A stretch of 49,305 nt of DNA from FEN-1219 sp035644475 (GCA_035644475.1 DASQOL010000174.1:1-49305); one strand, 5' to 3'. Positions 36,573-45,302 are shown, numbered from the stretch's first letter. Notes: generated by a model from the sequence alone, not told the origin. Translations and numbers: made by a program.

Positions 36573-39500
36573 ATGATTAGCGGTGTGCGGCTAAGGACCT
36601 ACGTCCGCGTCGCGACGTATGGGCTGTGCGTCGCCGCGGGCGTGGGCTCGCCGGCGCGGGCGCAGTCCCCCGCGGCCCAGCCCCCCACGACCCAACCAAT
36701 CCCGCTGCGCGAGGCACAGCCGCAGACCGCGACGCACTCCGCGGCCGCGCGTTTCAGCTACGACCTCGAGGTCGCCGAGCCCGCGACCTACATCGTGCGC
36801 GTCGAGCAGCGCGGCCTGGATCTCAGAGTCGCCGTCACCACGCCCGGCGGCGTCACCGAGTCGTACAACTCCCCCACGTTTCGCGATGGCGCCGAACTCG
36901 TGGTGCTCGAGTCGGGACCCGGCCGCTATCGCGTCGAGGTCTTCTCCGAAGAGAGCACGAACGCGGCCGGTGGGCATCTCGCCGCGCTCACGCGCCTGCC
37001 GCCGGGCGTCGACGCGCGCGAGCGCGACGCGTTGCGGCTGATGAGCGCGGGCGGCGCCGCAAATTTCGCGGGCGGCGAGCAAGGCTGGGAGCGCGCGGTT
37101 GCCTCATACGAGCGTGCCGCCGCCCTGTGGCACGAGCTCGGCCGCACGCGCGAGGAGGCCGACGCGCTGTTCGCCGTCGCGGCTGTCGAGTATTGGCAGC
37201 GGTTCGCGTGGACGCGTTCGGCGGAGCTCGCGGCGCGCGTCGCCGCCACGTACGGCGAGCTCGGCGAGGCCGCACTGCGCGCGAACGCGCTCCATTTGCA
37301 AGGCGCGGCGGTCGTCGAGCAAGCGCTCGAGAGCAAGCAAGCGGCGGAAGGCGCGGCGATCACGCCCGAGTCGCAACAGCTGTTCGCCGAGGCACTGACC
37401 CTGCTCGAGCAAGCGCGCGCGATTCACGAGGGGCTCGGCGACGTTCACGACCTCGCCGCGGTCGTGAACAACTTCGGGTACACGTACTACAACAAAGGCG
37501 AGCTCGACCGCGCCCGAGGGTATTTCGAACGCGCGGCGACGTTGTTCGACAGCGTCGGCGACTGGGGCGACGAGGTTCAACCGCTCGGGAACATTGCGGC
37601 ACTCGACGCCGACGCGGGCAGGCTCACGACCGCGATCGCGACGTTCGAGAGGATCCTCACGCTCCTGCCGCCCGGTAAGCTGCCCGGCCGCCGCTCGGCC
37701 GCGCTCAACAATCTCGGCGCCACGTACCTGTGGCGCGGCGACACCGAGCAGGCGTTGCAGACACTCGCGTCCGCGCTCGCCCTGCAGCGCGAGACCGGCA
37801 GCGTTCAGGACGAGGGCCGTTCGCTGCGGCGGATCGGCGAGGCGTACCACACGCTCGGCGAGCTCGAGCTCGCGTCGCAATACTTGCAGCAGGCGCTACC
37901 GATCGCGGAGCGCACGAACGACGGCCGAAACCAGGAGGCAACGCTGCGCAATCTCGGCAACGTCGCGTTCCTGGAGCACGACTACTCCGGTGCGCTCGCG
38001 TTTCACCGGCGCGCGCTCGAGATCTCGGCTTCCACGTACGACCGGGCGCATCTTCAGTTGCTGGTGGCCAAGGACTTGGTGGCTCTCGGCCACGCGGCGG
38101 AAGCCAAGGCCGCCGCGGCGGAGGCCGAGAAGATCGCGCGCAGCATGGGGTCGGACGTGCTGCTCGCAGGCGCGCTGAATGCCGTGGGTCGCGCGCAAGT
38201 GCTCGCGGGCGACCCCGCCGCGGCGCTCGCCACGCTCGCGAGCGCGGCCGCGACCTTCGAGCGCCTCGGGCTGCGCACCGAGCACGCCGAGGCGCTGCAC
38301 GGGCTCTCGCTCGCGGCGCGGGCGGCAGGCCGCATCGATGCGGCACTCGACTACGGCGAGAAGGCGCTGCGCGAGCTCGAAGCGATGCGTCTGCGCGTGG
38401 CCGATCCCGAGCTGCGCGCGTTCTTCGTGTCCACGCGCCGCGACTATTTCGAGACGCAGATCGAGCTGCTGATGGCTCGCGCCGGAACGCCGGGCGCACC
38501 CGCCACGGCGGACGAGCACGCGCGAACGGCGTTGCAGGTGAGCGAGCGCGGCCGTGCACGGATGATCTCCGACCTGTTGCAAGAGGCGGCGATCGACCTG
38601 CGTGACGACTCGGGCGGCTCTCTGCAGGCGAAGGAGCGCGCGCTCTACGACGAGCTTGCTGACCGCCGCCGGCAGCGCGACATCCTGCTCGAGCGCGCCG
38701 GCGCGGGCGAGCGCGTGGCCGCCGATCTCGAGCGGATCGTCGCGCAGCTCGCGGCGCTCGAGAACGATCTCAACCTCGTCGAAATCGAGCTGCGGCGCGG
38801 CAATCCGAAGTATGCGAAGTTGACGGCCCCCGCGACACTCACGGCCGCGGAGATCCAAGCCGCTCTCGGCCCGGACACGGTACTGCTGCAATACGCGCTC
38901 GGCACGAACGCGAGCTGGGTCTGGGCGGTAACGGGCGATCGCATCGTCACGGCAGAGCTCGCGGACCGCGCGACGATCGAGGCGGCGGCGCAGCGCGCGC
39001 TCGCGCGCCTCAAGACTCACACGCCGGACGCAGGCACCTCGGCGGCGCCGCCGCCCGAGCTCGCCGAGCTCGCGGCGCTGGTGATCGCGCCCGTGGCGGC
39101 GCACCTCGATCGGCCGCGCGTCGTGCTGGCGCTCGACGGCGCCCTCCAGTTCGTGCCGTTCGCCGTGCTGCCCGTACGCGGCCCGGACGGATCGTCCGTG
39201 CCGCTGCTCGCCGAGCACGAAGTCGTGGAAATCCCGTCGATGTCGGCGCTGGCGCTGTCCGCGCATGAGCCCGCGCCCGCAACGCGCAAGACACTGGCCG
39301 TGTTTGCCGATCCCGTGCTCGACGCGAGCGATCCGCGCTTCGGCTCCGTTCGGCCGACGGCGCTCGTCGCCGCGGCGCAGACGGAGGGAGTCGCCGCGCG
39401 ATCGTCGGTGGGCGTCGACCTCGGCCGGCTCCTTTCCACCGGTTACGAGGGCGAGGCGATCGCCGCGCTCGTGCCCGACGAGAGGCGCCTGCTGGCGCGC

Positions 39501-39998
39501 GGTTTTGCCGCAAACCGTGACGCGGTTCTGCATTCCGATCTGCGCGAATTCCGCTATATTCACTTCGCGACGCATGGGCTCGTGGACTCGCGCTATCCCG
39601 GTCTGTCGGCGCTGGTGCTCTCGCAGTTCGACGAGCGTGGGCGGCCGCAAGACGGGTTCCTGCGTCTCAACGACATCTACAACTTGAAGCTTGGCGCCGA
39701 CCTCGTCGTGCTGAGCGCTTGCGACACCGCGCTCGGCCGGGAGGTGCGCGGAGAGGGGTTGATCGGCCTCACGCAGGGGTTCATGTCCGCGGGGGCGCGC
39801 GCGCTCGTCGCGAGCCTCTGGCAGGTGCCCGATCGTGCGACCGCGGAGCTCATGCAACAGTTCTATCGGTACATGCTCGACGAAAAATTGAAGCCCGCGG
39901 CCGCGTTGCGCAAGGCACAGCTCTGGAGCGCCTCGCAGCGGCGTTGGAGCGATCCGTATTTTTGGGGAGGTTTCGTGTTAGTGGGAGATTGGCGATGA
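36573..39998 (+). CDS. Exported PPC-TPR-CHAT caspase-like protease
   Basis: 1141 residues from ATG 36573, which has GAGGGAG upstream. A signal-like N-terminus (VATYGLCVAAGVGSPARAQS) is followed by a PPC-type beta domain at about 50-125 (FSYDLEVAEPATYIVRVEQR and GRYRVEVFSE). Tetratricopeptide repeats run from about 170 to 600 (VVNNFGYTYYNKGELDRARG, LNNLGATYLWRGDTEQAL, LRNLGNVAFLEHDYSGAL). A charged helical linker and a C-terminal CHAT domain at about 800-1141 complete the protein. The caspase-type dyad is H1001 in YIHFATHG and C1050 in VVLSACDTALG, both intact. CHAT proteins include separase-like and Craspase (Csx29) proteases. It heads an operon with a lipoprotein, a subtilase, an ECF sigma factor and a probable anti-sigma protein. 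Export is inferred from the signal-like segment and the PPC domain. Confidence 0.9.
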   Translation: MISGVRLRTYVRVATYGLCVAAGVGSPARAQSPAAQPPTTQPIPLREAQPQTATHSAAARFSYDLEVAEPATYIVRVEQRGLDLRVAVTTPGGVTESYNSPTFRDGAELVVLESGPGRYRVEVFSEESTNAAGGHLAALTRLPPGVDARERDALRLMSAGGAANFAGGEQGWERAVASYERAAALWHELGRTREEADALFAVAAVEYWQRFAWTRSAELAARVAATYGELGEAALRANALHLQGAAVVEQALESKQAAEGAAITPESQQLFAEALTLLEQARAIHEGLGDVHDLAAVVNNFGYTYYNKGELDRARGYFERAATLFDSVGDWGDEVQPLGNIAALDADAGRLTTAIATFERILTLLPPGKLPGRRSAALNNLGATYLWRGDTEQALQTLASALALQRETGSVQDEGRSLRRIGEAYHTLGELELASQYLQQALPIAERTNDGRNQEATLRNLGNVAFLEHDYSGALAFHRRALEISASTYDRAHLQLLVAKDLVALGHAAEAKAAAAEAEKIARSMGSDVLLAGALNAVGRAQVLAGDPAAALATLASAAATFERLGLRTEHAEALHGLSLAARAAGRIDAALDYGEKALRELEAMRLRVADPELRAFFVSTRRDYFETQIELLMARAGTPGAPATADEHARTALQVSERGRARMISDLLQEAAIDLRDDSGGSLQAKERALYDELADRRRQRDILLERAGAGERVAADLERIVAQLAALENDLNLVEIELRRGNPKYAKLTAPATLTAAEIQAALGPDTVLLQYALGTNASWVWAVTGDRIVTAELADRATIEAAAQRALARLKTHTPDAGTSAAPPPELAELAALVIAPVAAHLDRPRVVLALDGALQFVPFAVLPVRGPDGSSVPLLAEHEVVEIPSMSALALSAHEPAPATRKTLAVFADPVLDASDPRFGSVRPTALVAAAQTEGVAARSSVGVDLGRLLSTGYEGEAIAALVPDERRLLARGFAANRDAVLHSDLREFRYIHFATHGLVDSRYPGLSALVLSQFDERGRPQDGFLRLNDIYNLKLGADLVVLSACDTALGREVRGEGLIGLTQGFMSAGARALVASLWQVPDRATAELMQQFYRYMLDEKLKPAAALRKAQLWSASQRRWSDPYFWGGFVLVGDWR

Positions 39999-40537
39999 AC
40001 AAGCTTTGTGTGTGTAGGGGACTCGCAGTGTTGGCGGCAGCGGCGTTCATGGCCGGTTGCGCCGGGGTACGGCCGATACCGGATCCGCGCGATCCCGGGC
40101 CGGTGCGCGACTCGCCCGAATTGCTGCGCGTCTGCGTCGTCAACGGCGCCGGCGCGCACCTGGCGCTCGGCGATCAGGTGGAGCTCACGACGAGCGACGC
40201 CGGGCGGTTGACGATTCGGCATATTCCGGGGCCGAACAATAAGGACGGGGCGTGGAACGGCGGCGAAACGATCAAGGTGCGCGCGGCGGTGCTCGTGGAG
40301 ATGATCACTCCCCGCGACGGCCAGAAGAACACGCGGCGGTTCGTGCCGGTCGGCCGGTTCAAGGTCCGTGTCGGCACCGTCGAGCACGCGCCGTTCGACT
40401 TCTTGGCGTCGAAAGCCACGAAGAACCTCACGAACAATCCGTTCCCGGAATGCAACGTCGACCTCGGCGCCGACGAGCTGCTGATCCGCGGCGTCGAGGA
40501 TGAGAAGCGCCACGGCGGCGACGTCATTCTGCGCTGA
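39995..40537 (+). CDS. Lipoprotein of unknown function in CHAT operon
   Basis: 180 residues. A signal with lipobox (GLAVLAAAAFMAGC) puts the lipidated Cys at 22. The mature part is a compact beta-rich domain (LRVCVVNGAGAHLALGDQVE, VLVEMITPRDGQ, VGRFKVRVGTVEHAPFDF) with a later Cys (FPECNVDLGADELL), so a C47-to-C150-region disulfide is possible. The ATG overlaps the CHAT stop by 4 bases, so translation is coupled and the two proteins probably work together, for example as partner, inhibitor or substrate. I do not recognise a family. Confidence 0.75.
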   Translation: MNKLCVCRGLAVLAAAAFMAGCAGVRPIPDPRDPGPVRDSPELLRVCVVNGAGAHLALGDQVELTTSDAGRLTIRHIPGPNNKDGAWNGGETIKVRAAVLVEMITPRDGQKNTRRFVPVGRFKVRVGTVEHAPFDFLASKATKNLTNNPFPECNVDLGADELLIRGVEDEKRHGGDVILR

Positions 40538-40547
40538 GCGGCAGGCG

Positions 40548-42215
40548 GTGCTGCGCGTCGCGCTCTGCGCCGTTCTCGTCGCGGAGTGCCTCACCGCGGC
40601 GGGCGCCGGGCTCGAAGCGCCCGAAGCGCGCGCGACCGCGCGGCTAATCGCGCGCGCGACCGACGCCGCGTACGGGCCCGAGCTCGTCGCGTCGCTGCCG
40701 CTGCTCGGCGCCGAGCTCGACGAGGTGGTCACGAGCGCGCCGCTCAGAATCGTGCTGCGCGCGCGCTCGGGCTCACCCTTAGACGCGCGCCGGCTCGCGA
40801 CCGCGCTCGCCGCATCGGGCCGCGTCGACTATGCGGTGCCGGAGGTGTTTTGGCCCATGGAGCTGCGCAGCCGCCACGTGCCGAACGATCCGCTGTTTCC
40901 GGAGCAGTGGACGCTCGAGAACACGGGTCAAGGCGGCGGGCGGGAGCGCGCGGACGTCGGCGCGGCGGCGGCGTGGGGGCTCACGCTCGGATCTCCCGAG
41001 GTGATCATCGCCGTGCTCGATGACGGCGTGCAGCTCGATCATCCCGATCTCGCGGAGAACATTCGCGGCGCCGGGCGCGACTTCACCGTGTATCCGCCGG
41101 TGGACGGCGCCGATCCGCGCACGACCTCCGACCGGCACGGCACGTCCGTGGCCGGCGTCGTCGCCGCGCGCGGCGACAACGGAATCGGCGTCACCGGCAT
41201 CTGCCCGCGCTGCACGATCCTGCCGGTCCGCGTGGTGGGCTCGTCGAACCTCGGTACCGCGGCCGCGTTTCGCTGGGCCGTCGCGCAGGGGGCCGCCGTC
41301 ATCACCAACAGCTGGGGTTATGCGCGCGCGGCGCCGCCCGCCGACGACGCGGTGCGCGACGCGATCGACGCCGCGGCCCGCGACGGCCGGAACGGCCGCG
41401 GCACGCTGGTCGTGTTCGGCATGACCAACGACAGCGTCGACAATTGCGGAGCGCACGCGGATATTTCCTCGCTCGAGAGCGTGCTCGCCGTCGGCGTCTC
41501 GAATCATCACGACGACATCGGCGGTTCGGGATTCGGCCCGTGCATGGATCTCGTGGCTCCGGCCAAGCCCAGGGATCGCGACACGCTCGGCGTCACGACC
41601 ACGGACCGCACGGGCATCGACGGGCATACCTCGGGCGACTACTACACAGGCTTCGGCGGAACGTCCGCGGCCGCGCCACTCGTCGCCGGGATCGCGGGGC
41701 TGCTCCTGTCGTTGAATCCCGACCTCACGCGCGCGGACCTGCAGCACATCCTCGAGCACACCGCCGACAAGATCGATCCCGACGACGCGGCCTACGACGC
41801 GGCCGGATTCAGCTCGCGCGCAGGTTACGGACGCGTGAACGCCGCGCGCGCGCTCGTGCCGACCGTGAAGATCGCGGTCACGCCCGCGCGCGTCGCGCCC
41901 GGCGAACCGTTCAGCGTGACCGTGTCGGCGAGCGCGCCGTTCGGGTTGCGATCGGTATCCTGGCGTGGCCGCGCAACCGGCATCGCGGGTCTGGACGCGC
42001 CGCACGAGACGGAGCTCGGCGGCGCAGTAGTGGACTCCATAACTTGGTCCGGCCTCGCAATCGACACGCCAGGCACGTTCGCGCTCGAAGCCGACGCGGT
42101 GGACGGCGGCCCCGATTCGCCCCGGCGCGGCTATCCGCACCGCGCAAGCGAGGCGGCGCCCGTGCCGGCAGCCGAGATCACGGTTCTGGAGCGCGCGGAT
42201 GGCGTCTCGCGGTAG
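40548..42215 (+). CDS. Subtilisin-like (S8) serine protease with C-terminal beta domain
   Basis: 555 residues from GTG 40548, which begins a signal peptide (VLRVALCAVLVAECLTAAGA) 10 bases after the lipoprotein stop. An ATG at 40500 is in frame but would overlap that gene and has its purine run too close. An inhibitor-like propeptide spans about 25-105. The catalytic domain has Asp158 (IIAVLDDGVQLDHPDL), His197 (DRHGTSVAG), the oxyanion Asn in VFGMTND and Ser373 (GGTSAAAPLVAG), a complete triad. About 95 C-terminal residues look like an Ig-like module (IAVTPARVAPGEPFSVTVSA). Four Cys in the catalytic domain could form disulfides, in keeping with export. The stop overlaps the sigma factor start by 17 bases. 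Confidence 0.92.
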   Translation: MLRVALCAVLVAECLTAAGAGLEAPEARATARLIARATDAAYGPELVASLPLLGAELDEVVTSAPLRIVLRARSGSPLDARRLATALAASGRVDYAVPEVFWPMELRSRHVPNDPLFPEQWTLENTGQGGGRERADVGAAAAWGLTLGSPEVIIAVLDDGVQLDHPDLAENIRGAGRDFTVYPPVDGADPRTTSDRHGTSVAGVVAARGDNGIGVTGICPRCTILPVRVVGSSNLGTAAAFRWAVAQGAAVITNSWGYARAAPPADDAVRDAIDAAARDGRNGRGTLVVFGMTNDSVDNCGAHADISSLESVLAVGVSNHHDDIGGSGFGPCMDLVAPAKPRDRDTLGVTTTDRTGIDGHTSGDYYTGFGGTSAAAPLVAGIAGLLLSLNPDLTRADLQHILEHTADKIDPDDAAYDAAGFSSRAGYGRVNAARALVPTVKIAVTPARVAPGEPFSVTVSASAPFGLRSVSWRGRATGIAGLDAPHETELGGAVVDSITWSGLAIDTPGTFALEADAVDGGPDSPRRGYPHRASEAAPVPAAEITVLERADGVSR

Positions 42216-42858
42216 GATTTCGCCCAGCGTGATTGCCGGGGGATCCCGCGCAGTGGTCGAGGGAGAGAACAAGCTGGAGCTCGAGATCGCGGCCGATCTC
42301 GTCGCGCGCATTCGCGCCGGCTCTCGCGATGCTGAAGAGGCCATGATTCGGCGGTATGGCGCCGGCTTGCTCTATCTGCTGAAACGCCGCGCGCGCGATC
42401 CCGAGCTCGCGCTCGATTTGCGCCAAGACACGTTTCGCGTCGCGCTCGAGAAGCTGCGCAGCTCGCCGCTCGAGGAGCCGGGGCGCCTCGCGGCGTATCT
42501 GCGCGGCGTGGCTTTGAACCTCTTGATCGCGCAGCGCCGCAAGGACACTCGCCGCGCGACGACGGCCGACTCGGACGCGATCGAGACCGTCGCGGACGAG
42601 CGCGGCGGGCCGTTCGACAACGTCTCGCGCGAGCAGGTGCGCGGTGCGATCGGCACGCTGCTCGAGGAGCTCGGGACTCCGCGCGACAGGGAGATCCTCA
42701 CTCGTCTCTACATCGACGACGACGACAAGGACGCGATTTGCGCGGCGCTCGGCGTGGATTCCGTGCACTTCAACCGCGTGCTGTTCCGCGCCAAGCAGCG
42801 ATTCCGCGAGCTCCTGGAGCGGGCCGAACGGCGCGCCAAGCTGCGGCTGGTGGGGTAG
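42199..42858 (+). CDS. ECF-type RNA polymerase sigma factor
   Basis: 219 residues. Region 2 (ADLVARIRAGSRDAEEAMIRR to RDPELALDLRQDTFRVALEK, then YLRGVALNLLIAQRRK) and region 4 (GTPRDREILTRLYIDDDDKDAI, then VDSVHFNRVLFRAKQRFREL) are visible. Regions 1 and 3 are absent, as in ECF sigma factors. The ATG at 42199 has GGAG at good spacing and overlaps the protease gene by 17 bases. GTG starts further in are possible. It is followed by a membrane protein resembling an anti-sigma factor. Its target promoters cannot be read here. The operon itself and neighbouring envelope genes are the natural first candidates. Confidence 0.9.
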   Translation: MASRGRISPSVIAGGSRAVVEGENKLELEIAADLVARIRAGSRDAEEAMIRRYGAGLLYLLKRRARDPELALDLRQDTFRVALEKLRSSPLEEPGRLAAYLRGVALNLLIAQRRKDTRRATTADSDAIETVADERGGPFDNVSREQVRGAIGTLLEELGTPRDREILTRLYIDDDDKDAICAALGVDSVHFNRVLFRAKQRFRELLERAERRAKLRLVG

Positions 42859-42924
42859 CGCTCGGAGTCTGGTTGACGCAAATGGGGCTGAGACAAATGG
42901 GCAGGACGAGACAGCTTTAAGATC

Positions 42925-43623
42925 ATGGACCGCCAGCACATCCGCGAAGGGCAGATCGTCGAGCGCTACCTGCAAGGCAAGCTGAGCGCGGCCGAGGAGC
43001 AGGCGTTCGAGGAAGCCTATTTGGGCGATCCCGAGCTGCTCGCTGAGCTCGAGGCCGCGGAACGGTTGCGCGACGGGCTCAAGGATTTCCACGAAGTCGA
43101 GCATGGCGCTCGGCCGCCGCTGCGCCCCCGCTGGCTCGAGCTCGCGGGCTCGCCGCGGTACGGTATCGCGGCCTCCGTCGTCGCCGCCGCCGCGCTGGTC
43201 GCGTCTGGAATGCTGTTCGTGCAGAGCCGCGGGCTCGAGAGCTCCGTCACGGCGCCGCTCGCGGCCGCGAGCAGCATGCGGTTGCTGCCGCTCGTTTCGG
43301 TGCGCGGCGCGGGGGACGCAAACGTGATAGGCGCGCCCGCGGCCGACGAATGGGCGGTTCTCCTGCTCGACCCGGGCTTCGCCGACTACGACCGCTATCG
43401 CGCCGTGCTCGTGCGCGTCGACGGCGCCGCGGAGCAGGAAATTCTGCGCCTCGACGGCATGACGCCGACCTACGAGCATCAGCTGGCGCTCGGCCTCCCG
43501 GGCCGGGTGCTCGCGCCGGGCGCCTACGAGGTCCGGCTGGCGGGCGGCCGCCGCGACTGGCCGGCCGGCCGCGCGCTCGACGAGCTCGGCCGCACGCCGC
43601 TCACCGTCACGCCCCGTCCCTAA
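42925..43623 (+). CDS. Probable zinc-less membrane anti-sigma factor
   Basis: 232 residues in three parts. The cytoplasmic helical N-terminus at 1-60 (GQIVERYLQGKLSAAEEQAF, LGDPELLAELEAAERLRDGL) has the shape of an anti-sigma domain but lacks the HxxxCxxC zinc motif. One membrane span lies at about 80-99 (GIAASVVAAAALVASGMLFV). A periplasmic beta-rich domain follows (WAVLLLDPGFADYDRYRAVL, LGLPGRVLAPGAYEVRLAGG). It follows the ECF sigma gene by 66 bases. The topology and position are those of an RseA-like anti-sigma protein whose periplasmic part is open to proteolysis. Anti-sigma function is inferred. Confidence 0.75.
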   Translation: MDRQHIREGQIVERYLQGKLSAAEEQAFEEAYLGDPELLAELEAAERLRDGLKDFHEVEHGARPPLRPRWLELAGSPRYGIAASVVAAAALVASGMLFVQSRGLESSVTAPLAAASSMRLLPLVSVRGAGDANVIGAPAADEWAVLLLDPGFADYDRYRAVLVRVDGAAEQEILRLDGMTPTYEHQLALGLPGRVLAPGAYEVRLAGGRRDWPAGRALDELGRTPLTVTPRP

Positions 43624-43678
43624 GCCCTCGAGATCCCCTGCCGTCCCCCCCGAGGCGTGCGTCGTCCCGCGCGACCAC

Positions 43679-43714
43679 GGGCGCGTCCCGCACGTCCGCG
43701 GGCGCGTCCCGCAC
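43679..43714 (+). repeat. GC-rich direct repeat, 15-base unit at 21-base spacing
   Basis: GGGCGCGTCCCGCAC occurs at 43679-43693 and again at 43700-43714, with degenerate copies flanking. The 21-base period keeps one reading frame (RPRARPA-type peptide) in phase with the diguanylate cyclase downstream. The repeat lies before any plausible start of that gene and is probably non-coding slippage sequence. Confidence 0.6.
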
Positions 43715-43815
43715 GACCGCGCGTTCGACCAACGAGGCCGCACGCAAGTCGGGTGAGACGAACCGCATCGTCGCGGCACTATTCAGGGGAACAGGGTTGC
43801 GGCACCTCGGACCGC

Positions 43816-45024
43816 ATGGGAAAGAAAAGAATGAACGGCACTCACGATCACATCGGCCTTCCTGGCGTCGATACCTGGCAGGGCGCGCATCGTGCCCAGG
43901 ATCTCCTCAAGTTTGCTCCGCTGATGCCGCTCGGCACGGCCGGCGGATGCCTCGTTGCCGCGCTGTGCCTGTGGCCCGTTCTCCCGCGAGAGTGGGCCTT
44001 GTGGCTCGCGACGGGCCTTATGCTCGCGCTCGCCCAGTGGCAGACCGCGCGGTCGATCGCACGTTCGGTCGACCCGGCGCCCCGCGCGGCGCGTCTCCGC
44101 AGCCGCTGGGTGCTCGCGAACGCGCTGGCGGCCGGCGTGTTCTGGGGAGCCACGAGCATCGGGCTGTTTCCGAGCGGCTCCGTGGAGCACCAGCTGTTGC
44201 TCGCGTTCATTCTCACCGCAGTCACCGTGCTATGGCTGCCGTTCTTCGCGCTCGTTCGGAAGTCACTGCTCGTGTTTACGGTCCCCGGTGTGCTGCCCAT
44301 GGCGTTTGCGCTTCTAACCTCCCCCAATCCCCCGCAAACGACCATGGGCAGCCTTTTGTTGTTGCTGATCGGTGCGCTCGCTCTCGTCGCGCAAATCGGC
44401 AGCCGAGTCCTGTTCGCCGAGTCCGCCGCGCGCCGAGCGCTGCAGCACGAGGCCACTCACGACGGACTCGTGGGTCTTGCGAACCGGGCCGAGTTCCATC
44501 GCCGCGCCCACACGCTCGAGGTGATGCAGGCTCACTCCTACGCGATGATCTTCATGGATCTCGACCACTTCAAAGAGGTCAACGACTCCGCGGGTCATGC
44601 GGTCGGCGACGACCTGCTGCGCAACATCGGCACCGTGCTGCGCCAGGTCGTGCGCAAAGGCGACACTGCCGCGCGTCTCGGCGGCGACGAGTTCGCCGTT
44701 CTCATGGAAGGCTGTGGCGCCTCCGAGGCGGCGGAAGTCGCGGCGACGATCCTCGCCCGGATCAGGAGCTTTCAGCTCAAGGGTGGCGAGCGCTGCCGGC
44801 GCATCACGGCGAGCATTGGGATCGCGTGCAGCGCGGACCTGTGCGCGAGCCCGGCTCGGCTGCTCGAGGCAGCGGACCACGCGTGCTACCGCGCGAAGCG
44901 CGGCGGCCGCAATCGCATCGAGATCGCGACGGGGCTGGTCGACCGTTCGCCGCGCCACCGCAATCGAGCGGATTTCGCGCTGATCAGCGACCTTCCCGGC
45001 GATCTTCCGGTCCCGAGCGCGTGA
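43816..45024 (+). CDS. Membrane-bound diguanylate cyclase (GGDEF)
   Basis: 402 residues if started at ATG 43816. ATG 43831 has the better purine run (GGAAAGAAAAG) and is equally possible. Six membrane spans at about 25-195 form an N-terminal sensor region (LPLGTAGGCLVAALCLWPVL, LLLAFILTAVTVLWLPFFAL, GSLLLLLIGALALVAQIGS). A cytoplasmic GGDEF domain follows: THDGLVGLANRAEF, MIFMDLDHFKEVNDSAGH and an intact active site RLGGDEFAVLM. An RxxD inhibitory site (RKGD) lies five residues before the RLGGDEF block, so product inhibition by cyclic di-GMP is expected. Its stop overlaps the next small gene. Confidence 0.93.
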   Translation: MGKKRMNGTHDHIGLPGVDTWQGAHRAQDLLKFAPLMPLGTAGGCLVAALCLWPVLPREWALWLATGLMLALAQWQTARSIARSVDPAPRAARLRSRWVLANALAAGVFWGATSIGLFPSGSVEHQLLLAFILTAVTVLWLPFFALVRKSLLVFTVPGVLPMAFALLTSPNPPQTTMGSLLLLLIGALALVAQIGSRVLFAESAARRALQHEATHDGLVGLANRAEFHRRAHTLEVMQAHSYAMIFMDLDHFKEVNDSAGHAVGDDLLRNIGTVLRQVVRKGDTAARLGGDEFAVLMEGCGASEAAEVAATILARIRSFQLKGGERCRRITASIGIACSADLCASPARLLEAADHACYRAKRGGRNRIEIATGLVDRSPRHRNRADFALISDLPGDLPVPSA

Positions 45025-45302
45025 ACGAGCAACTCATCGCGGAGCAACTCATCGCCTCGGAGTTGCTGCAGCGCGGCGACTCGCTGTGGTCGTCGGTAGA
45101 GTGCGACGTCAAACGCGACTGTGTCGTGATCTACGCTCGGCTTCGCGCGAACCCGTCCCTCGGCGTCGAGCATGCGCTCTGGGAGTCGGAGCGCGTGTTC
45201 AAGTCGGTTCTCGAGCGCCGCCTCGAGGGGCACAACTGGTTGGCCGCCGTGCAGTGGAGCGAACGGCTCTGCAAGACGTTCACTCCGGAAGACGGCGGGT
45301 AG
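45021..45302 (+). CDS. Small hypothetical protein coupled to diguanylate cyclase
   Basis: 93 residues starting at GTG 45021, which overlaps the cyclase stop (GTGA). It is soluble and helical (NEQLIAEQLIASELLQRGDS, LWESERVFKSVLERRLEGHN) with conserved-looking Trp and Cys residues (SLWSSVECDV, WSERLCKTF). No family is recognised. Translational coupling suggests it acts with the cyclase, perhaps as a partner or modulator, but this is inference from position. Confidence 0.6.
   Translation: MNEQLIAEQLIASELLQRGDSLWSSVECDVKRDCVVIYARLRANPSLGVEHALWESERVFKSVLERRLEGHNWLAAVQWSERLCKTFTPEDGG

Noticed and set aside
37896..39857. 653-codon open frame antisense to the CHAT gene
   Set aside because: Arg/His-rich with no recognisable motif. 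The sense strand has TPR and CHAT motifs with intact catalytic residues.
36573..43623. Reading the CHAT operon as a type III-E CRISPR (Craspase) locus
   Set aside because: No CRISPR repeats, no Cas7-11-like gene and no Csx30/31-like neighbour are present in the window. Only the protease-sigma logic is similar.
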